The notes under the pieces: generated by a model
The model's database searches: none
Seen by the model: the letters and a program-made list of their open reading frames with translations, nothing else
What the model was told of the DNA's origin: nothing
Translations under genes and position numbers: made by a program
Assembly (NCBI GenBank): GCA_947631345.1
Contig: CANRKW010000036.1
Location: forward strand, 1 to 9,631
Length of the DNA: 9,631 bases
Source of the DNA: an uncultured Bacilli bacterium
Lineage (GTDB): Bacteria > Bacillota_I > Bacilli_A > RF39 > UBA660
Direction of reading: 5' to 3'
In this document: positions 1 to 7,033 of the stretch, one piece after another
Numbering within the stretch: the first letter of the stretch is position 1
Layout: every line of letters begins with the position of its first letter

Positions 1-34
1 GAGTAAGTGATAAAGGTTGAGGTGTTCCTTGTGA
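1..34 (+). other. parE: Damaged upstream codons of parE at the window edge
   Basis: Read from base 3, these bases give V-S-D-K-G-stop-G-V-P-C. This clearly corresponds to the ParE/GyrB ATP-binding motif usually written V-S-D-N-G-R-G-I-P-V. The Arg position carries TGA (18-20), the Asn position carries Lys, and one base is missing before the ATG at 35. The homologous V-D-M-H stretch needs six bases between CCT (27-29) and ATG, and only five are present. These changes cluster in about 25 bases while the next 1.6 kb is intact, so I infer sequence error at a contig tip rather than a real pseudogene. Confidence 0.7.
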
Positions 35-1702
35 ATGCATGAAAGTGGTAAAAGCACGCCTGAAGTTATTTACACAGTTTTACATGCTGGGGGAAAATTC
101 GAAAGTTCTGGCTATAAAGTAAGTGGGGGACTTCATGGGGTAGGTGCAAGTGTAGTAAATGCCTTATCTAAAGCTATGAAAGTTACAATTGAAAGAGATG
201 GCGGAATATACGAAATTACCTTTAAAAATGGAGGACACGTTGACACACCTTTAAAAAAAATAGGTACTACTAAATCTACTGGTACAACTGTAGAATTTTG
301 GCCTGATGATAAAATATTTGACACAGTTAAATTTAGTTATAGTACTATTACTGAAAGGATGCAAGAAAGTGCTTTTCTAATAAAAGATTTAACTATAGAA
401 ATAGTAGATGAAATAGAAGATAAAAGTGTAACATATCATTATGAAAATGGTCTAGTTTCTTTTGTTGACTTTATAAATGAAAATAAAACACCACTTCATA
501 AAACAATAGATTTTACTGCTATGAAAAATGATATAGAGGTAAGTATTGCTATGTGTTATACAGATTCTTATAGTGAAAACATCATTTCATTTGTAAATAA
601 TGTTAAAACAATAGATGGTGGAACACACGAAGTTGGTTTTAAAACAGGTGTTACTAAAGTATTTAATGAATACATTAAAAATAATAATTTAGCAAAAGGC
701 AAAAATGTTCTTTTAGAAGGAAGTGATACAAGAGAAGGTTTAACTGCTATTATAAGTGTACAAGTACCTGAAAACTTACTTCAATTTGAAGGACAAACTA
801 AAGGAAAATTAGGTACACCTCTTGCTAGAAGTGTAACTGAAAGTATAGTTTATGAAAAACTTTCTTACTTTTTAAATGAAAATAAAAGTGTTGCTAGTCT
901 TATTATGGAAAAAGCACTAAAAAGTAAAGTTGCGCGTGAAGCAGCAAGAAAGGCTCGTGAAGAAGCAAGAAATGGAAAAAGTAAAAGTTCTAAAGATAAA
1001 ATATTAAATGGTAAACTTACTAAAGCAGCAGGAAAAGTAAAAGAAAAAAATGAGTTATTTTTAGTAGAAGGAGATTCAGCTGGAGGAAGTGCTAAAACTG
1101 GAAGAAATAGAGAAACTCAAGCTATACTACCTTTAAGAGGAAAAGTTTTAAACTGTGAAAAAGCAAGTAATAATGATATAAATGGAAATGAAGAAATAAA
1201 TTTAATTATACAAACTATAGGTGCTGGAATTGGAAGTGATTTTAAACCAAGCGAGTCAAACTATGGAAAAGTAATAATAATGACCGATGCAGATGATGAC
1301 GGGGCACATATTCAAATATTACTTTTAACTTTCTTTTATAGATTTATGAAACCTTTAATAGAAGCAGGTATGCTTTATATTGCAAATCCACCACTTTATA
1401 GTATTGAGTATGGAAAAGTAAAAGAGTATATACAAACTGATGAAGATTTAGCTAAAAAAAGAAGTGAAATAAAAGGCTCATACAAAATAAATAGATTTAA
1501 AGGACTTGGTGAAATGGACGCGGAAGAGTTATTTGAAACTACTATGGACCCAGAAAAAAGAAGTCTAATAAAAGTTACAATAGAAGACGCGCTTCTTGCA
1601 GAAAAAAGAGTAAGTGTTTTAATGGGAGATAAAGTTGACCCTAGAAAAGAATGGATAAATGAAAATGTGGACTTCACACTAGAAGATAATTTTAGGAGGT
1701 AA
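35..1702 (+). CDS. parE: DNA topoisomerase IV subunit B (ParE), 5'-truncated
   Basis: ParE is the ATPase subunit of topoisomerase IV, which with ParC unlinks replicated chromosomes. The 555 visible residues lack roughly the first 85-90, including the catalytic Glu region. The ATG at 35 is therefore an internal Met and not the true start. Visible parts are the GHKL glycine motif (G-G-L-H-G-V-G, residues 31-37), the QTK loop (Q254-K256, with K256 contacting ATP), the TOPRIM Glu (E345 in E-G-D-S-A-G-G), P-L-R-G-K (366-370), the metal-binding D418/D420/D422 of D-A-D-D-D-G-A-H, and F-K-G-L-G-E-M (488-494). H-I-Q after the DxDxD motif and the adjacent parC favour ParE over GyrB. The gene ends in AGG-AGG-TAA, which doubles as the parC ribosome binding site, so the two are almost certainly co-transcribed and translationally coupled. 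Assignment is very secure; only the 5' end is unreliable. Confidence 0.96.
   Translation: MHESGKSTPEVIYTVLHAGGKFESSGYKVSGGLHGVGASVVNALSKAMKVTIERDGGIYEITFKNGGHVDTPLKKIGTTKSTGTTVEFWPDDKIFDTVKFSYSTITERMQESAFLIKDLTIEIVDEIEDKSVTYHYENGLVSFVDFINENKTPLHKTIDFTAMKNDIEVSIAMCYTDSYSENIISFVNNVKTIDGGTHEVGFKTGVTKVFNEYIKNNNLAKGKNVLLEGSDTREGLTAIISVQVPENLLQFEGQTKGKLGTPLARSVTESIVYEKLSYFLNENKSVASLIMEKALKSKVAREAARKAREEARNGKSKSSKDKILNGKLTKAAGKVKEKNELFLVEGDSAGGSAKTGRNRETQAILPLRGKVLNCEKASNNDINGNEEINLIIQTIGAGIGSDFKPSESNYGKVIIMTDADDDGAHIQILLLTFFYRFMKPLIEAGMLYIANPPLYSIEYGKVKEYIQTDEDLAKKRSEIKGSYKINRFKGLGEMDAEELFETTMDPEKRSLIKVTIEDALLAEKRVSVLMGDKVDPRKEWINENVDFTLEDNFRR
1694..1700 (+). promoter_or_regulatory. parC Shine-Dalgarno embedded in the parE stop region
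   Basis: AGGAGGT lies 4 nt before the parC ATG (1705) and encodes the last two Arg residues of ParE plus the first base of its stop. The arrangement fixes the parC start and suggests coupled translation of the two subunits. Confidence 0.9.
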
Positions 1703-1704
1703 AA

Positions 1705-4251
1705 ATGGCAAAGAAAGATAAAGACATAGTAGAGAAAATTTACGATTATACCCTAGAAGAAATAATGGGAGATAGATTTGCAAGATATTCTAAAAGTATT
1801 ATTCAAGACCGTGCCTTACCAGACGTAAGAGACGGGTTAAAACCAGTTCAAAGAAGAATATTGTTTTCTATGTATGAAAGTAAAAATACTTTTGATAAAC
1901 CTTTTAGAAAAAGTGCAAAAGCAGTTGGTGACATAATGGGAAAATATCACCCTCATGGAGACTCTGCAATATATGATGCGTTAGTGAGACTTAGCCAAAA
2001 ATGGAAAATGAGAGACCCTCTTGTTGAAATACACGGAAATAATGGTTCAATTGATGGAGATGGGCCAGCAGCAAGCCGTTATACAGAAGCAAGACTTACA
2101 AAACTAAGTAACACTCTTTTAGAAGACTTAAATAAAGATACTGTAAAAATGACACTAAACTATAGTGATGAAGATTTAGAACCTACTGTTTTACCAGCAT
2201 CTTTTCCAAACTTACTAGTTAATGGTAGCACTGGTATTTCAGCTGGGTACGCAACAGACATACCACCACATAATTTAGGTGAAGTAATAGACGCGACTAT
2301 AAAAAGAATAGATTCACCTAACTGCAGACTTGAAACAATACTTGAAATAGTAAAGGGGCCTGACTTTCCAACAGGTGGCGTAGTAGAAGGAAAAATAGGA
2401 CTCATAAACGCATACACTACAGGTAAAGGAAAAGTAGTACTTCGTTCAAACTACGAAATAGTAAATGAAAAAGGAAAAAACCAAATAATAATTAAAGATA
2501 TTCCATATGAAGTATTAAAAGAAAACTTAAAAAAGAAAATAGAAGACATAAAATATGATAAAAAAATAGATGGAATAAATGATGTAATAGATGAAAGTGA
2601 TTCCATCAACATGGCTCGCCTTATAATAGACTTAAAAAAAGACGCAGATGCACGTCTTATAATTAACTATTTACTTAAAAACACAGAACTACAAATAAAC
2701 TATAACTTTAATGTAGTAGCAATAGTTAATAAAAGACCAAAAACATTAGGTATATTAGAAATATTAGATGCTTTTATTGAACATAAAAAAGAAGTAGTTA
2801 TAAATAGAAGTAATTTTATGTTAGATCACGCATTAAAACGTATGCATATAGTAGAAGGTTTTATAAAAGCTTTAGATATACTAGATGAAGTAATAAAAAC
2901 AATACGTGCTAGTAAAAATAAACAAGATGCGATAGAAAATTTAGTTAAAGAATATACATTTACTACTGAACAAGCAACAGCAATAGTAATGATGCAATTA
3001 TATAAATTAACTAATACTGATGTAACAGAATTAATAAATGAAAAAGAAAGTCTTGAAAAAGAAATATCTTATTTAAAAAGTATATTAGAAAATGAAGATG
3101 TATTAAAAGGTGTTATGAAAGATGAATTAAAACAAATCAAAAAAGAATTTGCAACCCCTAGAAGAACAATAATACAAGATGAGATAACTGAAATAAAAAT
3201 AGATGAACTTTCTATGATACCTAAAGAAGATTATATAGTAAGTGTTTCTAAAAGTGGTTATATTAAAAAAGTAAGTATAAAAAGTTATAATCAAAATAAT
3301 GAAACTGATAGTGAATATACTCTAAAAGAAGGAGATTACTTACTAGGTTTATACAAAATAAATAATATTGATACTTTAATACTTATAACTAATTATGGAA
3401 ATTATTGTTATTTACCTATTAGAGATATAACTGAAACTAAATATAAAGAAATAGGAAAACATATAAGTAGTTATATTCCTTTAGATGAAGGAGAAGTTTT
3501 AGTTTCTTCATTTGGTATAAAATCATTTGATGAAAGAACTCTTACTTTATTTACTAAAGATGGTATGGTTAAAAGAACAAAACTAGAGAATTTAAAAGTA
3601 AATAGATATTCTAAACCTATGGTAATATTTAAACTAAAAGATAACGATTTAGTAGTAAGTGCAAGTATTAATGAAGGGGATGCATACATTGTTACAAAAA
3701 ACGGCTTTTTACTTAAATTTAATAAAGAAGAAATACCAATTGTAGGACTTAAAACTAGTGGAGTAAAAGGTATAAAACTTACACAAGATGAAGTAATAAA
3801 TGGTTTTATTACAAATACAACTCACGAGTATATTAGTATATTTACATCATTTAACACAGCAAAAAGAATAAAACTAAGTGATATAACTTATAGTAAAAGA
3901 GGTTTAAAAGGAGAAAATATATTAAAAAGTCCTAAATCTAAAAAATATGACATAATAAAATCTTACCCAGGAAGTACTAAAACAAACTACGGAATAATAA
4001 AAGATGATGTTACATTAATAAAATCAAGTGATATAAATATAATGGAAAAAACAAGTACTGGTAGTGTTATAGATAAAGGAAATATAAATGAAATATTCAA
4101 AGAAGCAAGACTTAAAGTAATAGATGATAAAAAAGAAGAACCTATAAATAAAGAAACAAAAGAAGAAGTAAAAGAAAAACCTAAAGAAGAAAGTGAAAAA
4201 GTATATGAAACACTTACTATGAGTGATTTCTTTGATGAATTTAAAATATAA
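1705..4251 (+). CDS. parC: DNA topoisomerase IV subunit A (ParC)
   Basis: ParC is the DNA-cleaving subunit of topoisomerase IV, acting as ParC2ParE2. The 848-residue product has the breakage-reunion domain first, with P-D-V-R-D-G-L-K-P-V-Q-R-R at 39-51, Y-H-P-H-G-D-S at 81-87, and catalytic Tyr126 in A-A-S-R-Y-T-E-A-R. H-G-N-N-G-S at 110-115 is ParC-like; GyrA usually has a G-Q-G-N-F-G-S type sequence there. A coiled-coil arm follows. From about residue 500 there are repeated blades of a beta-pinwheel, and I see no clear Q-R-R-G-G-K-G GyrA box. Ser87 and Asp91 occupy the positions equivalent to S80 and E84 of S. aureus GrlA, i.e. a wild-type quinolone pocket by that criterion. The protein is somewhat longer than usual because of a Lys/Glu-rich tail (about 807-835) ending in a distinct hydrophobic-acidic peptide (836-848). 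The start is fixed by the AGGAGGT ribosome binding site 4 nt upstream. Confidence 0.97.
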   Translation: MAKKDKDIVEKIYDYTLEEIMGDRFARYSKSIIQDRALPDVRDGLKPVQRRILFSMYESKNTFDKPFRKSAKAVGDIMGKYHPHGDSAIYDALVRLSQKWKMRDPLVEIHGNNGSIDGDGPAASRYTEARLTKLSNTLLEDLNKDTVKMTLNYSDEDLEPTVLPASFPNLLVNGSTGISAGYATDIPPHNLGEVIDATIKRIDSPNCRLETILEIVKGPDFPTGGVVEGKIGLINAYTTGKGKVVLRSNYEIVNEKGKNQIIIKDIPYEVLKENLKKKIEDIKYDKKIDGINDVIDESDSINMARLIIDLKKDADARLIINYLLKNTELQINYNFNVVAIVNKRPKTLGILEILDAFIEHKKEVVINRSNFMLDHALKRMHIVEGFIKALDILDEVIKTIRASKNKQDAIENLVKEYTFTTEQATAIVMMQLYKLTNTDVTELINEKESLEKEISYLKSILENEDVLKGVMKDELKQIKKEFATPRRTIIQDEITEIKIDELSMIPKEDYIVSVSKSGYIKKVSIKSYNQNNETDSEYTLKEGDYLLGLYKINNIDTLILITNYGNYCYLPIRDITETKYKEIGKHISSYIPLDEGEVLVSSFGIKSFDERTLTLFTKDGMVKRTKLENLKVNRYSKPMVIFKLKDNDLVVSASINEGDAYIVTKNGFLLKFNKEEIPIVGLKTSGVKGIKLTQDEVINGFITNTTHEYISIFTSFNTAKRIKLSDITYSKRGLKGENILKSPKSKKYDIIKSYPGSTKTNYGIIKDDVTLIKSSDINIMEKTSTGSVIDKGNINEIFKEARLKVIDDKKEEPINKETKEEVKEKPKEESEKVYETLTMSDFFDEFKI

Positions 4252-4274
4252 GAGATTGAATATCTCTTTTTCTT
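4250..4274 (+). terminator. Rho-independent terminator after parC
   Basis: A 7-bp stem (AAGAGAT 4250-4256 pairs with ATCTCTT 4262-4268) has a 5-nt loop and runs into T5-C-TT at 4267-4274. The stem begins inside the parC stop codon and has only two G-C pairs, so it is modest. Its position and T-tract still fit termination of the parE-parC unit, perhaps incompletely. Confidence 0.65.
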
Positions 4275-4284
4275 ATTGTAAAAT
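4256..4284 (+). promoter_or_regulatory. Candidate sigma-A promoter for dnaB-dnaI
   Basis: The candidate has a -35 of TTGAAT (4256-4261), a 17-nt spacer, and a -10 of TAAAAT (4279-4284). These match consensus at 4/6 and 5/6 positions. The -35 coincides with the loop of the parC terminator, and the T-tract falls in the spacer. The expected start near 4291 would leave a leader of about 17 nt before the dnaB ATG. In AT-rich DNA such matches arise by chance, but the exact 17-nt spacing and location support it. Confidence 0.55.
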
Positions 4285-4293
4285 GTAATTAAT

Positions 4294-4302
4294 GGGTGGT
4301 GG
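4294..4302 (+). promoter_or_regulatory. dnaB ribosome binding site (GGGTGGTGG), decides the start
   Basis: The G-rich run lies 5 nt before the ATG at 4308 and is the only Shine-Dalgarno-like element available. An in-frame GTG at 4296 would place the start inside this run and add M-V-V-L, so the ATG at 4308 is preferred. Confidence 0.6.
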
Positions 4303-4307
4303 TATTA

Positions 4308-5606
4308 ATGAATGATGTAACACTTTTACCAATTGATATGTATCAAGTAGTTAATAAATGTTTGTTAAATGAAAACGATAAACTTGTTTTGTCTATGCTT
4401 TATATGCCTATTATAGGTAACACAGCAATAGCTTTATATAACACTTTATATAACGAACTAAAAGCAAACAACTATGTAAGTAGTGAAATATCACATCATC
4501 ATTTAATAACCATTTTAGGAGAAACTTTAGAAAACATAAAAACAGCAAGAATTAAATTAGAAGGAATAGGTTTATTAAAAACATACTATAAAAAAGGAAG
4601 TATCAATTCATATGTCTATGTATTATATAGTCCTTTATCAGTAAGTGAATTTTTTAATCATCCAATTTTTAATATTGTACTTTTTAATAATGTAGGTAAA
4701 AATGAATATTTAAGACTTAAAAACTATTTTCAAATTCCAAAATTAAATTTAGAAGGATATAATGATATAACAAGTCCTTTTGATATGACTTTTAAAAGTG
4801 TAGCTTATACAACTATGGAATTTATAGATAATATAGAAGTGTCTTCTAAAAATAAAAGAGGTTTGTCTTTTGAAAATATGTTTGATTTTGATACATTAAT
4901 AAGTAGTATACCAAAAAACTTATTAAATAAAAATGCTCTTACTAATTCAGTAAAAGAACTAATAACTGATTTGTCATTTTTATATAAATTAAATCCTTTA
5001 GAAATGGCAGATATAGTAAAGGTAAGTATAAATGAATTAGGTTTGATAGATAAAGAAGAACTTAAGAAAAACACAAGAAAACATTATGAATTTAGTAATA
5101 ATGGAAGACTTCCTAGTTTAGTCTATAAAAGTGAAAAAACTATTTCTAAAAAAAGTACAAATAAAATAGATAAAATGATTAATGTATTTGAAACAACAAA
5201 ACCTTATGATTTCTTAAAAAGTAAATATAAAGGTGTAAAACCTACTAATCAAGATATGCAAATACTTGAAATGCTTATAGTAGACTTAAAATTTCCTCCA
5301 TCAGTTTGCAATGTTTTAATAGATTATATACTAAAAACTAAAGATAACAAATTAATAAAAAGATATGTAGAAACAGTAGCGGGTGAATGGAAAAGAGCAG
5401 GACTTAAAACAGCAAAAGAAGCAATGGAATATGTAGAAAAAAATCATAATAAATTAAAAGAAATGAAAAGTAAAAAAATTGAAGTACAAAAAATAGATAA
5501 ATCATTAGAAAAAGTACCTGAATGGTTTGATAAAAACATAAAAGATGAAAATATTGATAGTAAAGTAAAAGATGAATTTGAAGAATTTGTTAAGGAGTAT
5601 GTATGA
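4308..5606 (+). CDS. dnaB: Replication initiation and membrane attachment protein DnaB (Gram-positive primosome)
   Basis: This is the Gram-positive DnaB, not the E. coli DnaB helicase. In B. subtilis it works with DnaD and DnaI to load the replicative helicase at oriC and at stalled forks. The 432-residue product starts M-N-D-V-T-L-L-P and resembles B. subtilis DnaB in L-Y-M-P-I-I-G followed by a helix, in K-L-E-G-I-G-L-L (83-90), and in a segment of the form S-E-F-F-...-N-x-V-G-K. These mark the winged-helix DDBH1 region. Near the C-terminus is the helical DDBH2 domain with a Y353-x3-V357-x3-W361 element matching the Y-x3-I-x3-W DNA-binding motif of this family. A charged tail follows with V-P-E-W-F at 403-407, a short motif also seen in some DnaD-domain tails. 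The gene overlaps dnaI by 4 bp (ATGA). The first residues are slightly uncertain because a GTG start at 4296 is possible. Confidence 0.9.
   Translation: MNDVTLLPIDMYQVVNKCLLNENDKLVLSMLYMPIIGNTAIALYNTLYNELKANNYVSSEISHHHLITILGETLENIKTARIKLEGIGLLKTYYKKGSINSYVYVLYSPLSVSEFFNHPIFNIVLFNNVGKNEYLRLKNYFQIPKLNLEGYNDITSPFDMTFKSVAYTTMEFIDNIEVSSKNKRGLSFENMFDFDTLISSIPKNLLNKNALTNSVKELITDLSFLYKLNPLEMADIVKVSINELGLIDKEELKKNTRKHYEFSNNGRLPSLVYKSEKTISKKSTNKIDKMINVFETTKPYDFLKSKYKGVKPTNQDMQILEMLIVDLKFPPSVCNVLIDYILKTKDNKLIKRYVETVAGEWKRAGLKTAKEAMEYVEKNHNKLKEMKSKKIEVQKIDKSLEKVPEWFDKNIKDENIDSKVKDEFEEFVKEYV
5592..5597 (+). promoter_or_regulatory. dnaI ribosome binding site
   Basis: AAGGAG lies 5 nt before the dnaI ATG (5603), inside the last codons of dnaB. 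With the ATGA stop/start overlap it indicates coupled translation and confirms the dnaI start. Confidence 0.85.
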
Positions 5607-6499
5607 ATATAAATATACAAAAATCAATAAAAGATATAGAAAGTTCTAATATGAAGAACTTTAAAATAGCAATGGAAAATAAAGACTTTGCTTTTATTGC
5701 TTATAAATTAGATATGGATGATAAAGTTTTATGTAAATACACTACTAAAATAGAAAATACTGTTAGTGAACTAAATAATTGTAAGAAATGTAAAGGATTA
5801 AGTGGTTGCTTAAATAGTGTGACGGGGTGTGTTAATTATCCTAAAAAAGAAGGAGAATATTTAGTGTTTTCTTATGTACCTTGTAAATATCAAAAAGAAA
5901 AGATAAAAAATGAAAGTAAAGTAATATTTTATGAAACACCAAGTGCTTTAAAAGAAGCTAAATTAAGTGAAATTTATACTAATGAAAAATCAAGAGAAAA
6001 GATACTTATATATATAAAAGACTTCTTAAAAAATTATCCTAATAAAAAAGGGGTATACTTATATGGTTCTTTTGGATCAGGTAAAAGTTATATAATAAAT
6101 GCTATTTTAAATGAATTAAGTAAAAAGAGTATTACTTGTGTTAGTGTATATTTTCCAACTCTTTTAAAAAAACTAAAGGATTCTTTTAATGGAAAAACAG
6201 GGTTATATGAGCAAACTTTTAATGAGTTAGAAAATGCAGATGTGTTATTAATAGACGATATTGGGGCGGAAAATAACACGGCTTGGAGCAGGGATGAGGT
6301 ACTTAGCACATTACTGCAAAGTAGGATGGACGAAAAAAAGATAACATTTTTTACATCTAATTTTACATTAGAAGAATTAGAACATCATTTGAGTGAAACA
6401 AAAGATTCAACTGAATTAATTAAAGCAAGAAGAATAATAGAAAGAATAAAACAATTAAGTACACCAATAGAATTAATTGGAGAAAATAAAAGAAAGTGA
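5603..6499 (+). CDS. dnaI: Primosomal helicase loader DnaI (AAA+ ATPase)
   Basis: DnaI delivers the hexameric replicative helicase to DNA. The 298-residue product has an N-terminal helicase-binding part with a zinc-type cluster: C60-x2-C63, C69, C76 and C94. The AAA+ domain follows, with Walker A G155-S-F-G-S-G-K-S162, Walker B L-L-I-D-D (215-219) then I-G-A-E, sensor-1 T-S-N-F (N253 within 251-254), and an Arg-rich C-terminal helix of the form A-R-R-I-I-E-R-I. D-D-I-G-A-E, W-S-R-D-E-V and the closing G-E-N-K-R closely parallel B. subtilis DnaI. Where B. subtilis has zinc ligand His84, this protein has Val77 with a Cys at the preceding residue, implying a CCCC site. About 80 bases around Walker B are unusually GC-rich. 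The gene is translationally coupled to dnaB and no terminator follows it. Confidence 0.95.
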   Translation: MNINIQKSIKDIESSNMKNFKIAMENKDFAFIAYKLDMDDKVLCKYTTKIENTVSELNNCKKCKGLSGCLNSVTGCVNYPKKEGEYLVFSYVPCKYQKEKIKNESKVIFYETPSALKEAKLSEIYTNEKSREKILIYIKDFLKNYPNKKGVYLYGSFGSGKSYIINAILNELSKKSITCVSVYFPTLLKKLKDSFNGKTGLYEQTFNELENADVLLIDDIGAENNTAWSRDEVLSTLLQSRMDEKKITFFTSNFTLEELEHHLSETKDSTELIKARRIIERIKQLSTPIELIGENKRK

Positions 6500-6507
6500 A
6501 AAATCTA

Positions 6508-6535
6508 TAGACAAAAAATATAGGTGTGCTATAAT
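6508..6535 (+). promoter_or_regulatory. Strong candidate sigma-A promoter for the acyl-transfer operon
   Basis: TAGACA (6508-6513, 5/6 to the -35 consensus), a 16-nt spacer and TATAAT (6530-6535, 6/6) are preceded by T-G-C at 6527-6529. This makes a perfect extended -10. It is the best promoter in the window and sits just after dnaI, so the lipoprotein-MBOAT-DHHW genes can be expressed independently of dnaB-dnaI. Confidence 0.8.
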
Positions 6536-6539
6536 GAAT

Positions 6540-6556
6540 AAGGAGGATATAGAGGA
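6540..6556 (+). promoter_or_regulatory. Tandem Shine-Dalgarno sequences before the DUF4358 gene
   Basis: AAGGAGG (6540-6546) ends 15 nt before the ATG at 6562, which is too far for normal use. AGAGGA (6551-6556) is 5 nt away and well placed. No ATG, GTG or TTG sits 5-10 nt after the first element. The predicted transcription start (about 6541-6543) falls inside the first element, so the second is probably the working one. Confidence 0.65.
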
Positions 6557-6561
6557 TTTAT

Positions 6562-7026
6562 ATGAAGAAACTATTTTTATTAATTGTAATTAGTTTAGTA
6601 AGTCTTACTGGATGCAAACAAGAAAACATTGAAGGAAGTTTAAATGACATAATGGATAAGTTATATGAAGGAATTGATGAAGAAAACTTGCCAATGTTAG
6701 AAAGAATAGACTTAACTAATGAAAATGTAGAAAGATATTTATTTACTGACGACATCGAATTTACTGAAGGAATAGTAAGTGAACCACCAATAACATCAAT
6801 ACCACATTCAGTTGTATTAGTTAGACTAAAAGATGCGAGTGATGCAAGTGAAGCTGTTGAAGAAATAAAAGAAAATGTAAACCCAAGAAAATGGATTTGT
6901 GTTGAAGCTAAAAACGTATATGTACTTTCTAAAGGTGACTTAGTTCTTTTAGTAATGGCAGACACTGAAGCTGACGACTTAGGTATAGCAGATTCTATAA
7001 AAGAAAATTTTGAAAAATTAAAGTAG
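6562..7026 (+). CDS. DUF4358 domain lipoprotein
   Basis: The 154-residue product has a bacterial lipoprotein signal: M-K-K, a hydrophobic stretch (4-13), and lipobox L15-T-G-C18. Cys18 would be lipidated, leaving the mature part outside the membrane. The body resembles DUF4358, with M-x-K-L-Y-E-G-I-D-E-E-N-L-P-M-L early, a central I-P-H-S-V-V-L-V-R segment, and N-P-R-K-W-I-C-V. The biochemical role of this family is not established. Its genes often sit beside MBOAT and DHHW genes in Firmicutes, and the same order is seen here, with 7 nt to the MBOAT start. I infer an accessory role in acyl transfer to a surface polymer. Its codon use is less AT-extreme than that of the two downstream genes. 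Confidence 0.85.
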   Translation: MKKLFLLIVISLVSLTGCKQENIEGSLNDIMDKLYEGIDEENLPMLERIDLTNENVERYLFTDDIEFTEGIVSEPPITSIPHSVVLVRLKDASDASEAVEEIKENVNPRKWICVEAKNVYVLSKGDLVLLVMADTEADDLGIADSIKENFEKLK

Positions 7027-7033
7027 GTGAATT

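Noticed and set aside
18..20. TGA recoded as a sense codon (for example code 4 or another reassignment).
   Set aside because: All visible Trp codons are TGG, no other in-frame TGA occurs in the long genes, and dnaB and dnaI end in TGA. The single case is at a conserved Arg beside another error at the tip.
1396..1677. A 93-codon - strand open frame inside parE, and similar ones at 133-324, 2160-2417, 3471-3689, 4805-5074, 6088-6309 and 9002-9205.
   Set aside because: All are antisense to strongly conserved or well-supported coding sequence, with no start signals or recognisable protein motifs.
35..4251. The topoisomerase pair as gyrB-gyrA.
   Set aside because: H-I-Q after the DxDxD motif, H-G-N-N-G-S before the catalytic Tyr, and no clear Q-R-R-G-G-K-G GyrA box favour topoisomerase IV.
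4308..5606. dnaB as the replicative helicase.
   Set aside because: There is no Walker A/RecA-like motif. The protein has DnaD/DnaB DDBH-type regions and sits next to dnaI.
6558..6965. A 135-codon open frame on the - strand opposite the DUF4358 gene.
   Set aside because: It lies almost wholly antisense to a convincing lipoprotein gene with lipobox, promoter and ribosome binding site. It shows no family resemblance and its Ser-rich composition is typical of a reverse-frame shadow.
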